A model generated the notes under the pieces. That model saw only the letters and a program-made list of their open reading frames with translations, had not been told where the DNA came from and did not search any database. The translations under genes were made by a program, and so were the position numbers. 64,000 bases of DNA from Emergomyces orientalis (taxonomy: Eukaryota; Ascomycota; Eurotiomycetes; Onygenales; Ajellomycetaceae), in assembly GCA_002110485.1 (NCBI GenBank), contig MOWL01000025.1, positions 682,001 to 746,000 of the forward strand, in the 5' to 3' direction. Below, one piece after another: positions 1 to 12,308 of this stretch (positions are counted from its first letter, which is position 1; each line of letters starts with the position of its first letter).

Positions 1-2015
1 TGGAAACACTCAATCTACTGCCATCTCAACAGATGGGTGCTAGGCGGGCCAGATCAACCGAAACAGCAGTATCACTACTGCTAGCACAAATTAGAACAGC
101 ATGGGAGGAGTCAGACACAGTGGTCACAGTTCTATCATTGGACATCTCAGGAGCTTATGATAGAGTGCTCAAAGACCGACTCACACACATTCTTCGCATG
201 AAGGGCCTACCAAGACAGCTGACAGGGTGGATACACTCATTTATGTCAGATAGACGATCCACGCTCACATTTGAAGAACAGGAAACTGAGACCTTCAATA
301 TTCCAGCTGAGATACCACAAGGATCACCTCTCTCCCCCATTCTCTTTCTATTTTACAATGAGGAACTGCTCCGGATATGCTCACCCTTGAATAGATCAGT
401 GAGCTGCATAGGATTTGTGGATGATGTCAATATAATAGCATACGGGCCATCAACTGAAGCAAATTGCGCGCAGCTCACACGGGTGCACGCAGAATGTGAA
501 GAATGGGCAGGAAGACATGGAGCTATTTTTGCTCTGCAGAAGTATGAGTTGATGCACTTCACTAGAGCCTGAACTTGATTCAACTTGAATCACTCTCTGA
601 GACTGCCTCAGCAAGTTATCAAGCCACAGAAGGTGATGAGAGTTCTAGGAGTATGGCTGGATTCCAAGCTTCAATGGAAAGGTCACATGGATGCTATAGC
701 AGGAAAAATGAAGTCACAGATAAAGGCACTATCACAGACAACACAGGCCACCTGGGGAGTCCCCCTACATCAAGCTAGAACAATATACAACATGGTCATA
801 CGGCCAGCTATAGCTTACAGCGCACTGGCATGGCATCAGCCGCGCATCAAGCGCGAAGGACGCATGCGCAATAAACAGCGCACAGAGGGCCTAATCAGAA
901 CACAGAATGAATGCCTGAGAATAGTAGCTGGAGCATACAGAGCAACACCAATATCCACACTGGAAGCAGAGACATACACACCACCCCTGGACATCTATCT
1001 TGATGGAGTTGTGGCGCGCGCCACAAAACAACTGAAGGCCTCTGGAATGGCAACACAAATTGAAGAGGCATGCACAGCAGTGAGAGTCAAACTCAGATGA
1101 AGAGACACAGTGCACAGAAGACTCATTGAGAAGATGATTTATTCAGACAGTCTGCCTGAAAATTGAGAGAAGCTTTGAGTGGAAAAGAGTAAGCAAGAGA
1201 CTGCTCAAAGCACAAATTCAGCAGCAACACAGCACTTCTCACATGATGAATGGGTGCGAAAAGAAATCCTGAGTAGATGAAGAAAGCAATGAAGAGCTAG
1301 AGCATCTCCCTGGTGTGAACTCTTTGATTGACTTTCAGACAAAAGCATTCTGAAATGGCACAAGGGCCTAAGCAAGGCCAGAAGCTCGCTGATAATTCAA
1401 CTAAGATCAGGGAAAACAGGGCTGGCAGCCTTTCTACATAAAAGACGAGTACCGGATTTCCCATCACCAGCATGTGAATGTGGCTATTCAAATGAAACAG
1501 TGATGCATGTGATAGTTCACTGTGATAGATTCCAGCACAGTCGCGGGAGTCTGCTGCATGAGGGCAGAATCGACAAGAAATGGCTATTGAACACCAAAGA
1601 AGGGCTACACTGTCTAACAAAATGGTGGATCAAGCAGGGAATTCTACCACAGTTCTCACTGGCAAAGACACTGAGTGTCTATCAGACAGAGGAGCAGCAA
1701 TCTATCACATATCAATCAAGCATACGCGGACCTCAATAAACACCATGCTGAAACCGCTGAAAGCGCGCTTACCACACAAAATCAGTGCTCATGGCACATC
1801 CCCACGCTTATTTCATGCTAAAGACGCGACTCTCTATGCTTCAGAGCGCAGTTGGCGTCTTTCACTCACTCACTCACACGCGGGCGCATTTTCAAAAATG
1901 CTCAGTGTAATTTTTCTTTATTTTTAATTTTTCTTTTCTCATTCCATTCTCTTCTCTTCTTGAGGACAGCAGTTGCTGGTCCCCGGTAGCCTGAAGCCTC
2001 ACAGAAACTGTTACA
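1..2015 (+). mobile_element. Broken non-LTR retrotransposon (LINE, RT and C-terminal part)
   Basis: The window opens inside a LINE ORF2. The first open stretch (33-572) carries the reverse-transcriptase core, with a DISGAYD motif, the PQGSPLSP loop and the catalytic FVDD. The next (585-1100) continues into the RT thumb with VWLDSKLQWKGH. After several stops, weak RNase-H/C-terminal sequence follows, with a Cys-rich tail (CECG, then MHV, then HCD) around 1470-1530. The frame is broken by at least eight in-frame TGA codons and by frame changes, so it cannot make a full protein. The base mix is moderate in GC and still has CpG, unlike the AT-rich LINEs that follow, so it is a different family. 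The 3' end is set at about 2015, after the last LINE-like text. The 3' limit is a guess and no target duplication was found. The family is probably Tad1/I-like, judged from the motifs only. Confidence 0.85.
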
Positions 2016-2147
2016 TACATTTATTAGTGCATGAGGTTTTTAATCCAGCAGTAAGCTCTCTTATTGCATGGTTTTCCTTGTTAGATAAAATAGATAGTTT
2101 CCCACATATCCCTGAGATTAAGTGGTGTATAATATAATAATAATAAT
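2016..2147. other. Short AT-rich spacer ending in a (TAA)n run
   Basis: This spacer lies between the left LINE and LINE A. It ends in a TAA microsatellite (about 2131-2150) directly against the truncated 5' end of LINE A. The minus strand could be a further scrap of the copia relic, but I cannot show that. Confidence 0.4.
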
Positions 2148-5100
2148 AATATACAAAGTCTAAATCTGTTGCAAAGCTTCCATCTCTAAAATATAAAATA
2201 TAAAATGAGGAATATATTGCTCATTCTTTTGAACAAAAATGTCAGGCTTTTATGAAAATTCTATTTCAAAAACTACCTCAATCTGAACAATATAGTTCAA
2301 TAAGTGAATATATTGAAGATTCAAGATGAGCTTGGCCAGATCTATCTAGAAATGAACTTGAAACTGCTGTTTTTACAAGTTCTACAAAAACAGCTGCAGG
2401 ATCTGATACTATAAATCATTTAATCATTCAAAAAATCTTTCATTCTCTGAAAAATGAATTATTTGAATTATTCTCTCAACTAATGAAGAATGGGTATCAC
2501 CCTGAATGCTGAAGACAAGCAACTGGTATAGTTCTTGCAAAACCAAATAGAAAAGCTACTATGTCAAAGTCTTATAGAATTATATCACTTTTGAATTGCT
2601 TGGGAAAAATTCTTGAAAAAATAATAGCAACAAGATTATTATATCTAGACTCAATCACTGATTTATTATATAATGATCAAATGGGTGGCAGAAAACAGAA
2701 TTCTGCAATAGATACAGTTTTATCAATAATTCATGATATTCAAATGGCAAAAAATGAAGGCTTAGTTACAACAGCTGCTTTTATTGATATAAAAGGTGCT
2801 TTTAATCATGTTTCAAAGAATAAGCTAATAATTATTCTTCAAGAGATGAAACTACCAAAAGCATTAATAAAGTGAGTTATATGTTTTATGTCAAAAAGAT
2901 ATATTCAACTACTTTTTGACTCATTAAAGCAAGATATTACTGAAATTGAAATAGAAGTTTCTCAGAGATCTCCAGTCTCACCAATTCTATTTGCTATATA
3001 TACAAAAAATCTATTCAAAGATAGAGAAATGGAGATAGTGAGATCTTCTAGCTATGTTGATGATATAGATCTGATTTTCAGCTCAAGAACAATAAAAGAA
3101 AATTGTGAAAATATTGAAAAAGCTGCACAAGAGATATTTAATAGAGGAGATTTAAACCTAATTCAATTTGATATGAAAAAAACTGAATTAATTCACTTTT
3201 TTTCAAAAAGATATGAAAAGGAAATAAGTTTAAATCTATTAAATCAAGAAATAAAGCCTAAATCAGTTGTAAGATGACTAGAAATCTGACTGGATTCAAA
3301 ACTCAATTTTAAATCTCATATTCAAAAAAGAATGACTCAAGCTGAAAGAGTTTTAAATAGTATAATACAACTTTCTAATACTGAAAGGGGTTTATCATTT
3401 CAAGCTATAAGACAGCTATACATTGCATGTATAGCATCTATTTCTGATTATGGTGTTCAGATATGGTGGAAGAACCAGAAACACTTCATAGATAAGTTTC
3501 AAAAATTGCAGAATACAGCTTTAAGAAGAATTCTGGGAGCTTTCAAAACCTCTCCATGTAGAGCTATGGAAATAGAAGCTTCTATATCACCTCCTGAAAT
3601 AAGATTTGAGAAGATATGCAAGAATTATGCACTGAGAATCATGAAAATGCCAGATATTCATTCAATTAGAAAAAGAATATCTACATCTTATCCTCCAATT
3701 CAATCTGGAAATGACTTAGATTGGAATAGATATCTAGATTGGAATGAAAGTCAAGAAAATCAAGAAAATGAGAGAAATAGAAAAAAAATCCCTTCTCAAC
3801 TATATAGAGTATGCTCAATGATTAAAAATGAGTTCTCCTCATTAAATATTGAAAAGATTGAACACAAAAAGCTATATCCATGAAAAGAAAAACTAGGCTC
3901 AATGATTTCAATTGAAATAAGTGCATTATCAAAATCAGAAGAAGCTGAGAATCATAAAAGAATAATAGAGAAAATTGATTTTAAAAAGTCAATTCTAATT
4001 TATTCAGATGGTTCAATGAATGAAAATAAAGGCCTAGAAGCTGGAATAGCATATACAGAAGATAATTACAAATATACATCAGATTCATGGAATATTGGAA
4101 ATGAATGTGAAGTATTTGATGCTGAATTATATGCTATTATGAAAGCTTTTAAACTGATAGAAATAAAAGCTTCAAAAAGAAAAGATATGAAAGAAGCATG
4201 GATTTTTTCAGATAGTCAAGCAGCTTTGAAAAGAATTCAAAAAAATGAAATTCATAATGATCAAATGAATATAGAAGTAATTCTAAAGATATGCAAAAGA
4301 ATTCAATTAAAATATAAGACAAAGATATATCTGAGCTGGGTTCCTGCTCATATAAATATACATGAAAATGAGCTTGCTGATGAAGCAGCAAAGAAAGGAA
4401 CAGAACTAAATATTGCAAGTTCAAAAATAGTTTCATGGTCTTTTATTAAAAGAAAGATAAAAGAGAATTGCTTAGAAAAATGGCATAAAATATGAGAAAA
4501 ACAAAGAAAAAGTCCTCACTATCTTAGATTTGAAACTAAACCTAAATGGAAATCATGCTCTATTAAGTGCAAGAAGAAGCTTTTCTCCTCAATCATTCAA
4601 TTGAAACTAGGTCATGGCTATTTCAAATCTTATTTGAAAAGAATATCTGATATTGAAAGTGAAAATTGTGAATATTGTGACTCTCTTGAAGACCCAGAAC
4701 ATATCTTAATGAATTGCTCATTAAATCAAGAACTGAGAGCTGAACTGAGATATAAATATAAGCTGAGAGAAATGAATATGAAACTACTATTTTCAACTGA
4801 AATAGGCAGTCAATATTTAATTGATTTTCTCAATGAAACTCAAATAGCTACTAGAAATCAATTCTATTTCAAAGATGAAAATATAAATGAATGAGAATCT
4901 GAAATATTCTTTATAAAAACTGCTAGATATTATATAATATCTCACTATTTCTTTTGTGTTAGAGTCTGTCTTTTATTTCCTTTGTATTCATGTCATGAGT
5001 TATTTTGTCTATCATTAATTTATTTTCTTTGTAATCACTTGAAAATTATATGAAAAAAAGAGAATATAAATAATCTTCAAAGATATTTATAAATAAATAA

Positions 5101-5280
5101 ATAAAAAAAAGAAAAATCAATTTGCTGACTATTCTGGGCTGGAATTCAAGTATTGCAAGTGCTATTTGTTTGAAGAAAAAATGTATATTAATTAGTTTTA
5201 AAGTTAGAAAAATCCTGAGACTCTTTGAGTCTCAGATAGATATCATAGTCCCTGACTGCATATATCTATAATGAAAGAAT
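2148..5280 (+). mobile_element. LINE copy A, 5'-truncated (RT, RNase H, 3' UTR)
   Basis: All coding sequence is in one frame from about 2204 to 4894. The RT palm has AAFIDIKGAFNH and YVDDID (around 3055). The RNase H domain (about 3990-4440) keeps IYSDGS, AELYAI, FSDSQAA and the WVPAH..NELADEAA end. A Cys/His tail follows (CEYC, then H, then NC near 4670-4720). Seven in-frame stops are TGA, each at a Trp of sister copies; one TAA sits at 2201-2203 where copy B has a Glu codon. The endonuclease region is missing because the 5' end is truncated at a (TAA)n run. The 3' UTR holds an 18-bp box (5129-5146), a hairpin (5215-5235) and a short AAT-rich tail. It is nearly identical, in inverted orientation, to copy B. 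No convincing target duplication was found. Confidence 0.88.
5215..5235 (+). other. 3' UTR hairpin of LINE A
   Basis: A perfect 9-bp stem, CTGAGACTC with its complement, closes a TTT loop. It lies 42 nt before the AAT-rich tail. The equivalent hairpins in copies B and D sit at 8625-8647 and 5461-5473. LINE 3' stem-loops are known in some families as the site the reverse transcriptase recognises; that role here is inference. Confidence 0.6.
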
Positions 5281-5400
5281 AATAAGTCTTTAATTCTCAT
5301 TCTCATGCATGGATCTGCGGCCATCTTCACTATATTCATGTGATTAAGATGACCCAGCTTCAAATGTCATTGCAGCATTGTGAGCTCTACTGATTTTATA
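5281..5400 (-). pseudogene. Copia relic: GAG-pre-integrase segment, left of LINE D
   Basis: On the minus strand this reads straight on from the copia segment ending at 13,298 once LINE D and one 13-bp duplication are removed. The joined frame gives a TGA followed by HLKLGHLNHMNIVKM, which matches the WH..LGH.N core of the GAG-pre-integrase domain, with TGA at the conserved Trp. It is cut at its far end by the tail of LINE A. The rest of integrase, RT and RNase H of the copia element is not visible. Confidence 0.65.
5388..5400. repeat. Target-site duplication of LINE D, left copy
   Basis: TACTGATTTTATA, directly next to the 19-base poly(T) at 5401 (the A tail of LINE D on the minus strand). 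The same 13 bases occur at 13,298-13,310, directly beyond the 5' end of LINE D. Confidence 0.85.
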
Positions 5401-8400
5401 TTTTTTTTTTTTTTTTTTTCTTCCATTAAGGCATATGCAATCAGTGATTATGATGCCCACCTAGTATTACTAGAATTTATCATGTAAACTATATCTAAAT
5501 ACATGTAACTTCTTGTCACTTGCCATTACAGTAATTCCAGCCCAGAATAGGAGACACATTCAAAAATAAAAGATGATACAATTTAATACTAAGACATTTT
5601 TTTAAAAATAAACTCAAAGTTGAAGATAATACAAAGAAAATTAAAAGAATGAACTAATATAGAAAATTTCTCAAAGAATGTTTATAATAAATTGATTTAA
5701 ATCATATTTATTATATATCTAGTTGTTGTTTTTTTCTTGTTGCAATATCTGTTTCTATGATATAATTTATTAAATATTTGATACCTGTTTCAGTTTGAAA
5801 CAGAAATCTCATATTTATTTGATCTATATCATATTTTCTTTTCAAATCATTTCTAATAACAGAGTTTTTTAAGCAATTTATCAATAAATGTTCTGAATCT
5901 TTCAAACAATCATATATATCACAGTTTTGAGATCTCTCAATTCCAAATTTCTTAAAATAGAAGTCAAAGTATCCATGACCAAGCTTCAATTGAATTATTG
6001 AAGAAAAGATTTTCTTTTTACATTTAATAGAGCATGCTTTCCATTTTGATTTTGTTTCAAAAATCAAGTATTTGATATTTAGTTTTTGTTTTTGAGTTTC
6101 TCAATTTAAATTCCAATCTTTTAAGCATTTCTCTTTTACTTTTCTTTTTATAAATGTTCAAGATATTTTCTGTTTTTTCACTAACTCAATTTCTGTGCCC
6201 TTTTTTGCAGCTTCATCAGCTAGTTCATTTCCTTTTATATTCATATGAGCTGGGACCCAGTGCAAATGAATTTGTATATCTTTTAATTTTCTTATTCTTT
6301 TAATCAATTGATATACAGTTTCAATATGTATTTAATTTTCTTGAATCTTGTTTTTTTGAAATCTTTTCAAAGCTGCTTGACTGTCTGAATAAATCCATAT
6401 CTCATTGATATCTGAATTTCTTGTCAATTGACTCATTGTCATTTTAAATGCTTGCATTATTGCATATACTTCTGCATCAAATACTTCCATTTCTTGACCC
6501 AGATTCCATGAATTGGTGAAGTATATATCTTTGTTTCTTGTATATGCTATACCAGCTCCCAGATTATTTGAAGTATCATTTTTTGATCCATCAGTATAGA
6601 TAATCAGAGCATTATTTATAATTTCAAGCTGCTTTAAATGTCTTTCTTGCTCATTTTCTTTAGATAATTCACTAATATCTATATCAATCAATGAATTCAG
6701 AGACTTTTTCCATGAATATAGTTGTTCAAAATCTAATTCTTCCACATTTAAATGAGGAAGTTCGTCTTTGATCATTGAACAAACTCTATATAACTGAGTT
6801 GGAATCTTTTTTACAGAATTTAGACTGGTTTCATTTCAATCTAAATATTTACTCCAGTTCAAATCAGTGCCTGTGTTCATGGAAGGAAATGTGGGTGAAA
6901 CTCTTTTTCTAATTATATGATTTTGATTTAATTTAATTATTCTCACTGAATAATTTCTGCACAGCTTGTCTAGTCTTATTTTAAAAGAAGGAATTGAGAC
7001 TTCAATTTCCATAGCTTTTATAGAGATGATTTTAAATGCTCCCAGCATTCTTCTTAAAGCTTTATTTTGCAGACTTTCATATTTATTTAGAAAGTTTTTC
7101 TGATTTTTCCACCATATTTGTGCTCCATAGTCTGAGATTGAGGAAATGCAGGCAATATAAAGTTGTCTCATTGCTTGGAAAGATAGTCCTCTTTCTGTAT
7201 TTGATAATTTTAAAATGTTATTAAGATTACTCTCTGCCTGGGCAAGTTTCTTTTGAATATGATAATTAAACTTCAGTTTTGAGTCTAGCCAAAATCCTAG
7301 CCATCTAACTGATTCTTTTGAATTAATTTGTTCATTTAGCAAGACTATGTGTTCATTTTTCTCATTTGACTTAGGAAAAAAGTGAATCAATTCAGTTTTA
7401 TTCATATCAAACTGAATATAATTTTCATTTCCTTTTTGAATGATTTCTCTTGCTGCATTTTCAATTAATAAACAGTTTTCTTTTATTGTTTTTGAATGAC
7501 ATAATAATGCAATATCATCAATGTAGCTGGGTGTTCTCACTAGCTTTATTTCTCTGTTTTGAAATAATGTTCTTATATATATCAAAAATAGAATGGGAGA
7601 GACTGGAGATCCCTGAGGGACTTCTATTTCAATTTTTGTTTCCTTTTGTTTTATTCCATCAAAAAACAACTGAATGGTTCTTTCTGACATAAAACAACTG
7701 ACCCATTTTATCAATGATTTTGGAGTATTTAATTCTACCAGAGTTTGAATTAAATGCTCTTTTGAAACATGATCAAATGCCCCTTTTATATCAATAAAAG
7801 CAGCAGTTGAAACTAGTTTTTCATTTCTAGCTAATTCTATATCATGAGTTAGAGAAAAAACTGCATCTATTGCTGAGTTTTGCTTTCTACCCCCTATTTG
7901 ATCATAAAATAATACATCAGAGTCAGAGATAGTACTTAGATATGATAATCTAGTAGCTATTATTTTTTCTAAGACTTTTCCCAAGCAATTTAACAATGAT
8001 ATAATTCTATAGGATTTTGGAATAGTGCTTTTTCTATTTGGTTTTGCAAGTACTATTCCAGTGGCTTTTCTTCATATCTTGGGATGATATCCTTTTTTCA
8101 ATAAATTGAAAAGTAATTCAAATATTTCTTCTTTTAACTTAGAATATAATTTTTGTATTATTAAATGATTTATTGAGTCAGGGCCTGCAGCAGTTTTCTT
8201 TGAGCTTTCAAAAATTGCTGTTTGTAATTCATCTTCTGATAGATCTGGCCATATTCATCTTTTCTCTACATTTTCAGTATAATCATCTATTGACATAGAG
8301 TTTTCATTTTGAGATACTGGTGGTTTTTGAAATAACATTCTTAACAATGCCTGGCATTTTTCTTCAAAGGAATGAGCTTTAATCTCTCTATTCTGATAGT

Positions 8401-8551
8401 TATATTCTAAAATAGGTAATTTAGCTACTTTTCTTGATTTTGTATAATTAAATGCTTTAAAAATCTCTTTTTCTTTTGCATTTTCAAGAAAAGTATTCCA
8501 GCATGAAGTTTTAGCTGTTTTTATAGTAGTGAAGTATTCATTTCTTATTTC
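5401..8551 (-). mobile_element. LINE D, 3' part (RT, RNase H, 3' UTR, poly(A) tail)
   Basis: This is the 3' part of LINE D, an AT-rich relative of A and B, in one minus-strand frame from the insertion of B down to a TAA at 5711. The RT domain (6836-7996) shows AAFIDIKGAFDH, PQGSPVSPIL and SYIDDIAL. RNase H (6332-6775 and beyond) shows IYTDGS, AEVYAIMQ, YSDSQAA and, further on, WVPAHMN and NELADEAAKK. The Cys/His end (CDIYDC, H, NC) sits near 5880-5935. In-frame stops are five TGA at Trp positions and one TAA (6332) where A and B have Gln. The 3' UTR has the same 18-bp box (5533-5550) and a hairpin (5461-5473) 41 nt before a 19-base A tail. It joins the 5' part at 12,295-13,297 in frame. Confidence 0.88.
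5461..5473 (-). other. 3' UTR hairpin of LINE D
   Basis: A short palindrome with a 5-bp CTAGT stem and a 3-base loop, 41 nt from the poly(A) tail. It has the same place and loop size as the longer hairpins of A and B but a different stem sequence. Confidence 0.55.
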
Positions 8552-8565
8552 TTTGTATTCTTCAT
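8552..8565. repeat. Target-site duplication of LINE B, left copy
   Basis: TTTGTATTCTTCAT (14 bases), next to the ATT-rich tail of LINE B. It is repeated at 12,295-12,308 beyond the 5' end of B. Both copies lie in LINE D coding sequence (…EEYK…). Confidence 0.88.
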
Positions 8566-11500
8566 AATTATTATTATTATTCTTCAATTATAGATATATA
8601 TGCAGTCAGAGACTATGATATCTACCTGAGACTCAAAGAGTCTCAGGATTTTTCTAACTTTAACACTAATTACTATACATTTTTTCTTCAAACAAATAGC
8701 ACTTGCAATACTTGAATTCCAGCCCAGAATAGTCAGCAAATTGATTTTTCTTTTTTTTATTTATTTATTTATAAATATCTTTGAAGATTATTTATATTCT
8801 CTTTTTTTCATATAATTTTCAAGTGATTACAAAGAAAATAAATTAATGATAGACAAAATAACTCATGACATGAATACAAAGGAAATAAAAGACAGACTCT
8901 AACACAAAAGAAATAGTGAGATATTATATAATATCTAGCAGTTTTTATAAAGAATATTTCAGATTCTCATTCATTTATATTTTCATCTTTGAAATAGAAT
9001 TGATTTCTAGTAGCTATTTGAGTTTCATTGAGAAAATCAATTAAATATTGACTGCCTATTTCAGTTGAAAATAGTAGTTTCATATTCATTTCTCTCAGCT
9101 TATATTTATATCTCAGTTCAGCTCTCAGTTCTTGATTTAATGAGCAATTCATTAAGATATGTTCTGGGTCTTCAAGAGAGTCACAATATTCACAATTTTC
9201 ACTTTCAATATCAGATATTCTTTTCAAATAAGATTTGAAATAGCCATGACCTAGTTTCAATTGAATGATTGAGGAGAAAAGCTTCTTCTTGCACTTAATA
9301 GAGCATGATTTCCATTTAGGTTTAGTTTCAAATCTAAGATAGTGAGGACTTTTTCTTTGTTTTTCTCATATTTTATGCCATTTTTCTAAGCAATTCTCTT
9401 TTATCTTTCTTTTAATAAAAGACCATGAAACTATTTTTGAACTTGCAATATTTAGTTCTGTTCCTTTCTTTGCTGCTTCATCAGCAAGCTCATTTTCATG
9501 TATATTTATATGAGCAGGAACCCAGCTCAGATATATCTTTGTCTTATATTTTAATTGAATTCTTTTGCATATCTTTAGAATTACTTCTATATTCATTTGA
9601 TCATTATGAATTTCATTTTTTTGAATTCTTTTCAAAGCTGCTTGACTATCTGAAAAAATCCATGCTTCTTTCATATCTTTTCTTTTTGAAGCTTTTATTT
9701 CTATCAGTTTAAAAGCTTTCATAATAGCATATAATTCAGCATCAAATACTTCACATTCATTTCCAATATTCCATGAATCTGATGTATATTTGTAATTATC
9801 TTCTGTATATGCTATTCCAGCTTCTAGGCCTTTATTTTCATTCATTGAACCATCTGAATAAATTAGAATTGACTTTTTAAAATCAATTTTCTCTATTATT
9901 CTTTTATGATTCTCAGCTTCTTCTGATTTTGATAATGCACTTATTTCAATTGAAATCATTGAGCCTAGTTTTTCTTTTCATGGATATAGCTTTTTGTGTT
10001 CAATCTTTTCAATATTTAATGAGGAGAACTCATTTTTAATCATTGAGCATACTCTATATAGTTGAGAAGGGATTTTTTTTCTATTTCTCTCATTTTCTTG
10101 ATTTTCTTGACTTTCATTCCAATCTAGATATCTATTCCAATCTAAGTCATTTCCAGATTGAATTGGAGGATAAGATGTAGATATTCTTTTTCTAATTGAA
10201 TGAATATCTGGCATTTTCATGATTCTCAGTGCATAATTCTTGCATATCTTCTCAAATCTTATTTCAGGAGGTGATATAGAAGCTTCTATTTCCATAGCTC
10301 TACATGGAGAGGTTTTGAAAGCTCCCAGAATTCTTCTTAAAGCTGTATTCTGCAATTTTTGAAACTTATCTATGAAGTGTTTCTGGTTCTTCCACCATAT
10401 CTGAACACCATAATCAGAAATAGATGCTATACATGCAATGTATAGCTGTCTTATAGCTTGAAATGATAAACCCCTTTCAGTATTAGAAAGTTGTATTATA
10501 CTATTTAAAACTCTTTCAGCTTGAGTCATTCTTTTTTGAATATGAGATTTAAAATTGAGTTTTGAATCCAGTCAGATTTCTAGTCATCTTACAACTGATT
10601 TAGGCTTTATTTCTTGATTTAATAGATTTAAACTTATTTCCTTTTCATATCTTTTTGAAAAAAAGTGAATTAATTCAGTTTTTTTCATATCAAATTGAAT
10701 TAGGTTTAAATCTCCTCTATTAAATATCTCTTGTGCAGCTTTTTCAATATTTTCACAATTTTCTTTTATTGTTCTTGAGCTGAAAATCAGATCTATATCA
10801 TCAACATAGCTAGAAGATCTCACTATCTCCATTTCTCTATCTTTGAATAGATTTTTTGTATATATAGCAAATAGAATTGGTGAGACTGGAGATCTCTGAG
10901 AAACTTCTATTTCAATTTCAGTAATATCTTGCTTTAATGAGTCAAAAAGTAGTTGAATATATCTTTTTGACATAAAACATATAACTCACTTTATTAATGC
11001 TTTTGGTAGTTTCATCTCTTGAAGAATAATTATTAGCTTATTCTTTGAAACATGATTAAAAGCACCTTTTATATCAATAAAAGCAGCTGTTGTAACTAAG
11101 CCTTCATTTTTTGCCATTTGAATATCATGAATTATTGATAAAACTGTATCTATTGCAGAATTCTGTTTTCTGCCACCCATTTGATCATTATATAATAAAT
11201 CAGTGATTGAGTCTAGATATAATAATCTTGTTGCTATTATTTTTTCAAGAATTTTTCCCAAGCAATTCAAAAGTGATATAATTCTATAAGACTTTGACAT
11301 AGTAGCTTTTCTATTTGGTTTTGCAAGAACTATACCAGTTGCTTGTCTTCAGCATTCAGGGTGATACCCATTCTTCATTAGTTGAGAGAATAATTCAAAT
11401 AATTCATTTTTCAGAAAATGAAAGACTTTTTGAATGATTAAATGATTTATAGTATCAGGTCCTGCAGCTGTTTTTATAGAACTTGTAAAAACAGCAGTTT

Positions 11501-12294
11501 CAAGTTCATTTCTAGATAGATCTGGCCAAGCCCATCTTGAATCTTCAATATATTCACATATTGAACTATATTGTTCAGATTGAGGTGGTTTTTGAAATAG
11601 AATTTTCATAAAAGCCTGACATTTTTGTTCAAAAGAATGAGCAATATATTCCTCATTTTCTATTTTATATTTTAGAGATGGAAGCTTTGCAACAGATTTA
11701 GACTTTGTATATTTAAAAGCTTTAAATATTTCTTTTCCCTGTGCATTCTCAAGAAATTTATTCCAGCAGCTAGTTTTAGCTTTTTTAATTCATGTGAAAT
11801 ATTCATTTCTTATTCTTTTATATTCTTCATAAGATATGATATTCTCTTTTCATTCTTTTTTTATTTTTGCTAGATTTTTTCTTTTTTCTGTTATTTCTTC
11901 TGACCACCAAGGTTTTGAGAATTCTGAGAGCTTTTTCTTTGATATAAAGTTTTTAATGCTTTCTAATATAATTTCAGTTATTATATTAGTTCTACTTTCT
12001 AGCATTATATCTGTTATTATTGTCTTTTCATTCCAATTTGATAATTCTTCTTTTTTTTCAAATTTTAAATCTTCAATTCTCTTATTGATTTCAGACCATT
12101 CAGCTTTTTCAAAATTATATTGATTTGATAGTAGAGGATTCTCACATGTTTCCTTTTCATCAATTTCAATATTAAATTGAATAACTTCATGAGCAGATCC
12201 TGATGTTTCTTCTGAATTAATAAATCAATTATAGACCTTGTTTTTTCAATCAAATTTTTTAATAGAAAGATTAAGTCTATAATTGATTTCTTCA
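8566..12294 (-). mobile_element. LINE copy B inserted in LINE D
   Basis: A 5'-truncated LINE of the same family as A. From about 12,240 to 8967 the minus strand is one open frame apart from TGA codons. It covers the region before RT (SKPWW, EEYKRIRNEYF), RT (AAFIDIKGAFNH, YVDDID), RNase H and the Cys/His tail. Nine internal stops were counted, all TGA and none TAA or TAG; most face Trp in the sister copies. A frameshift near 12,240 separates a short 5' remnant (SIIDLIFLLKNL). The 3' UTR carries the 18-bp box (8715-8732), a perfect 10-bp-stem hairpin (8625-8647) and an (AAT)n tail at 8566-8585. The insert is bounded by a 14-bp target duplication, as expected from target-primed reverse transcription. 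Confidence 0.9.
8625..8647 (-). other. 3' UTR hairpin of LINE B
   Basis: A perfect 10-bp stem (CCTGAGACTC and its complement) with a TTT loop on the sense strand. It is the longest of the three related hairpins; copy A has lost the outermost pair. Confidence 0.6.
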
Positions 12295-12308
12295 TTTGTA
12301 TTCTTCAT
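12295..12308. repeat. Target-site duplication of LINE B, right copy
   Basis: The same 14 bases as 8552-8565. Removing B with one copy gives an unbroken LINE D frame, …DIITHEEYKEIRNEYF…. Confidence 0.88.

Noticed and set aside
5129..5550. A 422-bp MITE with perfect 18-bp terminal inverted repeats
   Set aside because: The two 18-mers belong to the 3' UTRs of LINE A (+) and LINE D (-), which lie tail to tail; copy B has the same box at the same place in its own 3' UTR. The middle contains the A tail of D and unrelated flank.
2148..12294. A large segmental inverted duplication (palindrome with 3.1-kb arms)
   Set aside because: Each arm is a LINE copy; B has its own target duplication and truncated 5' end, so it arrived by retrotransposition. 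The extra identity is better explained by later conversion.
8967..12308. A functional LINE using TGA as Trp
   Set aside because: Host genes in the same window end in TGA, there is a frameshift near 12,240, and copy D also has TAA stops. Kept as an observation, not as a coding claim.
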